This document shows positions 63,614-64,000 of a DNA stretch of 64,000 nt, piece after piece. The notes under the pieces are model-generated. The model worked only from the letters and a program-made list of their open reading frames with translations. It was not told the DNA's origin and searched no databases. Numbering within the stretch: the stretch's first letter is position 1; each line of letters begins with the position of its first letter. Source of the stretch: Segetibacter aerophilus (GTDB lineage: Bacteria; Bacteroidota; Bacteroidia; Chitinophagales; Chitinophagaceae); contig NZ_BJYT01000006.1 in NCBI RefSeq assembly GCF_007991655.1, positions 62,001 to 126,000 of the forward strand, read 5' to 3'. The position numbers and the translations under genes are program-made.

Positions 63614-64000
63614 CTATCCGTTCCGCGCTTTTGAAACAGCTTCCTTCCACAAAAGGAGTTCTGGGTAGACCCGCCTTGCATCAACCGGCCGCTTCTGAAT
63701 TATCTCATTTGCAGCAATTTCAAATGATTTTGCCACATCACTTTGCGGCGCTGTTTGTATGGTTCGGCCTAAGGCAGTTTGTACAATAATAGGTGTTGTA
63801 GGAGGCTGTGGCGGATCCCAGGGAATGTTATTTGTAAGTGCTTCCGTTATACTGGCTATTCCCTGTGCAGCACGTTTAGTAACTGTTGCCGAAACAGGTT
63901 TTCCCGGTGCAAATTTTTCCGCTAAAAAATTGAGGACTGAGGTATGATCAAATTGAGAGTGACAAACCGATCCAGCCTTTACTAGTGGAGATGCAATAAT
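63614..64000 (-). CDS. Phosphoesterase/phospholipase C family protein (partial, 5' end outside window)
   Basis: The last 128 residues of a protein entering from beyond the window, in frame up to base 64000 and ending with TAG at 63614-63616. It starts IIASPLVKAGSVCHSQFDHTS, then VLNFLAEKF; this matches the late conserved region (HTSVLxFLExxF with the preceding SP.V and SH..FDH) of the PF04185 phosphoesterase family, covering phospholipase C and acid phosphatases. The C-terminal tail (KRPVDARRVYPELLLWK) is not diagnostic. Catalytic start region lies outside, so substrate cannot be inferred. Confidence 0.7.
   Translation of the reverse strand: MIASPLVKAGSVCHSQFDHTSVLNFLAEKFAPGKPVSATVTKRAAQGIASITEALTNNIPWDPPQPPTTPIIVQTALGRTIQTAPQSDVAKSFEIAANEIIQKRPVDARRVYPELLLWKEAVSKARNG

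Overview
The window looks like chromosomal DNA of a Bacteroidota bacterium, most likely order Chitinophagales (family Chitinophagaceae). This is inferred from a PorU2-like type IX secretion protein with a sorting-domain C-terminus, BlaI/BlaR1-type regulators fused to TonB C-terminal domains, a TonB-plug/macroglobulin surface protein, the atpB-atpE-atpF-atpH-atpA order, and promoters of the TTG/TAnnTTTG type. No rRNA, tRNA, CRISPR array, prophage or intact insertion sequence was seen. Genus cannot be decided from the window.

Layout. 1-4108 (minus strand): a cut-off CPBP protease with a zinc ribbon, a zinc-ribbon membrane protein, and a tatC-rpiB-M28 peptidase run ended by a terminator. 4521-9228 (minus): a two-gene phosphorelay made of a 1179-residue multi-PAS kinase and a receiver/ATPase hybrid. 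9319-15264 (minus): CNNM/CorC-type protein, proC, rfaD and purL. 15398-18735 (minus): a BlaI repressor and M56 sensor protease pair with three palindromic operators, then a GIN-domain protein. 19173-24542 (plus): a lipoprotein, an HGSNAT-like membrane acyltransferase, a Tat-signal Gfo/Idh oxidoreductase, a DUF1080 hydrolase, and mnmE. 24837-28490 (plus): a copper-handling run (HMA chaperone, DUF3347, heavy-metal-binding repeats, multicopper oxidase with a C-terminal CopB-like part). 28542-32506: an MscS channel, a gene-poor 750-bp stretch, a YtxH protein and a broken DUF488 gene. 32613-41290: surface protein with TonB plug, TIGR01777 oxidoreductase, ABC exporter, cdsA, DUF2007, CPBP protease, dusB. 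41558-58522: PorU2-like protein, tyrS, hydrolases, a GspS-like ligase, aspS, rarA, M28 peptidase, lipoprotein hydrolase, ElaA-like acetyltransferase. 58703-63210: F-type ATP synthase genes atpB-E-F-H-A, ended by a terminator with no atpG following. 63302-64000 (minus): a small exported peptide gene with a good promoter and the 3' end of a phospholipase C-type phosphoesterase.

The most unusual feature is repeated DNA. A family of short dispersed repeats (core GTTGCGTCGCAC, then a variable base, then CTTGTAC) occurs as 13 half-sites at 9 intergenic loci; four loci are inverted pairs 60-130 bp long, like REP/REPIN elements. Separately, other palindromic repeats appear to have inserted in frame inside rfaD and the multicopper oxidase gene, adding peptide segments without breaking the frame. 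The copper oxidase gene also appears to be split from its signal-peptide-bearing N-terminal module by a single in-frame TAA.
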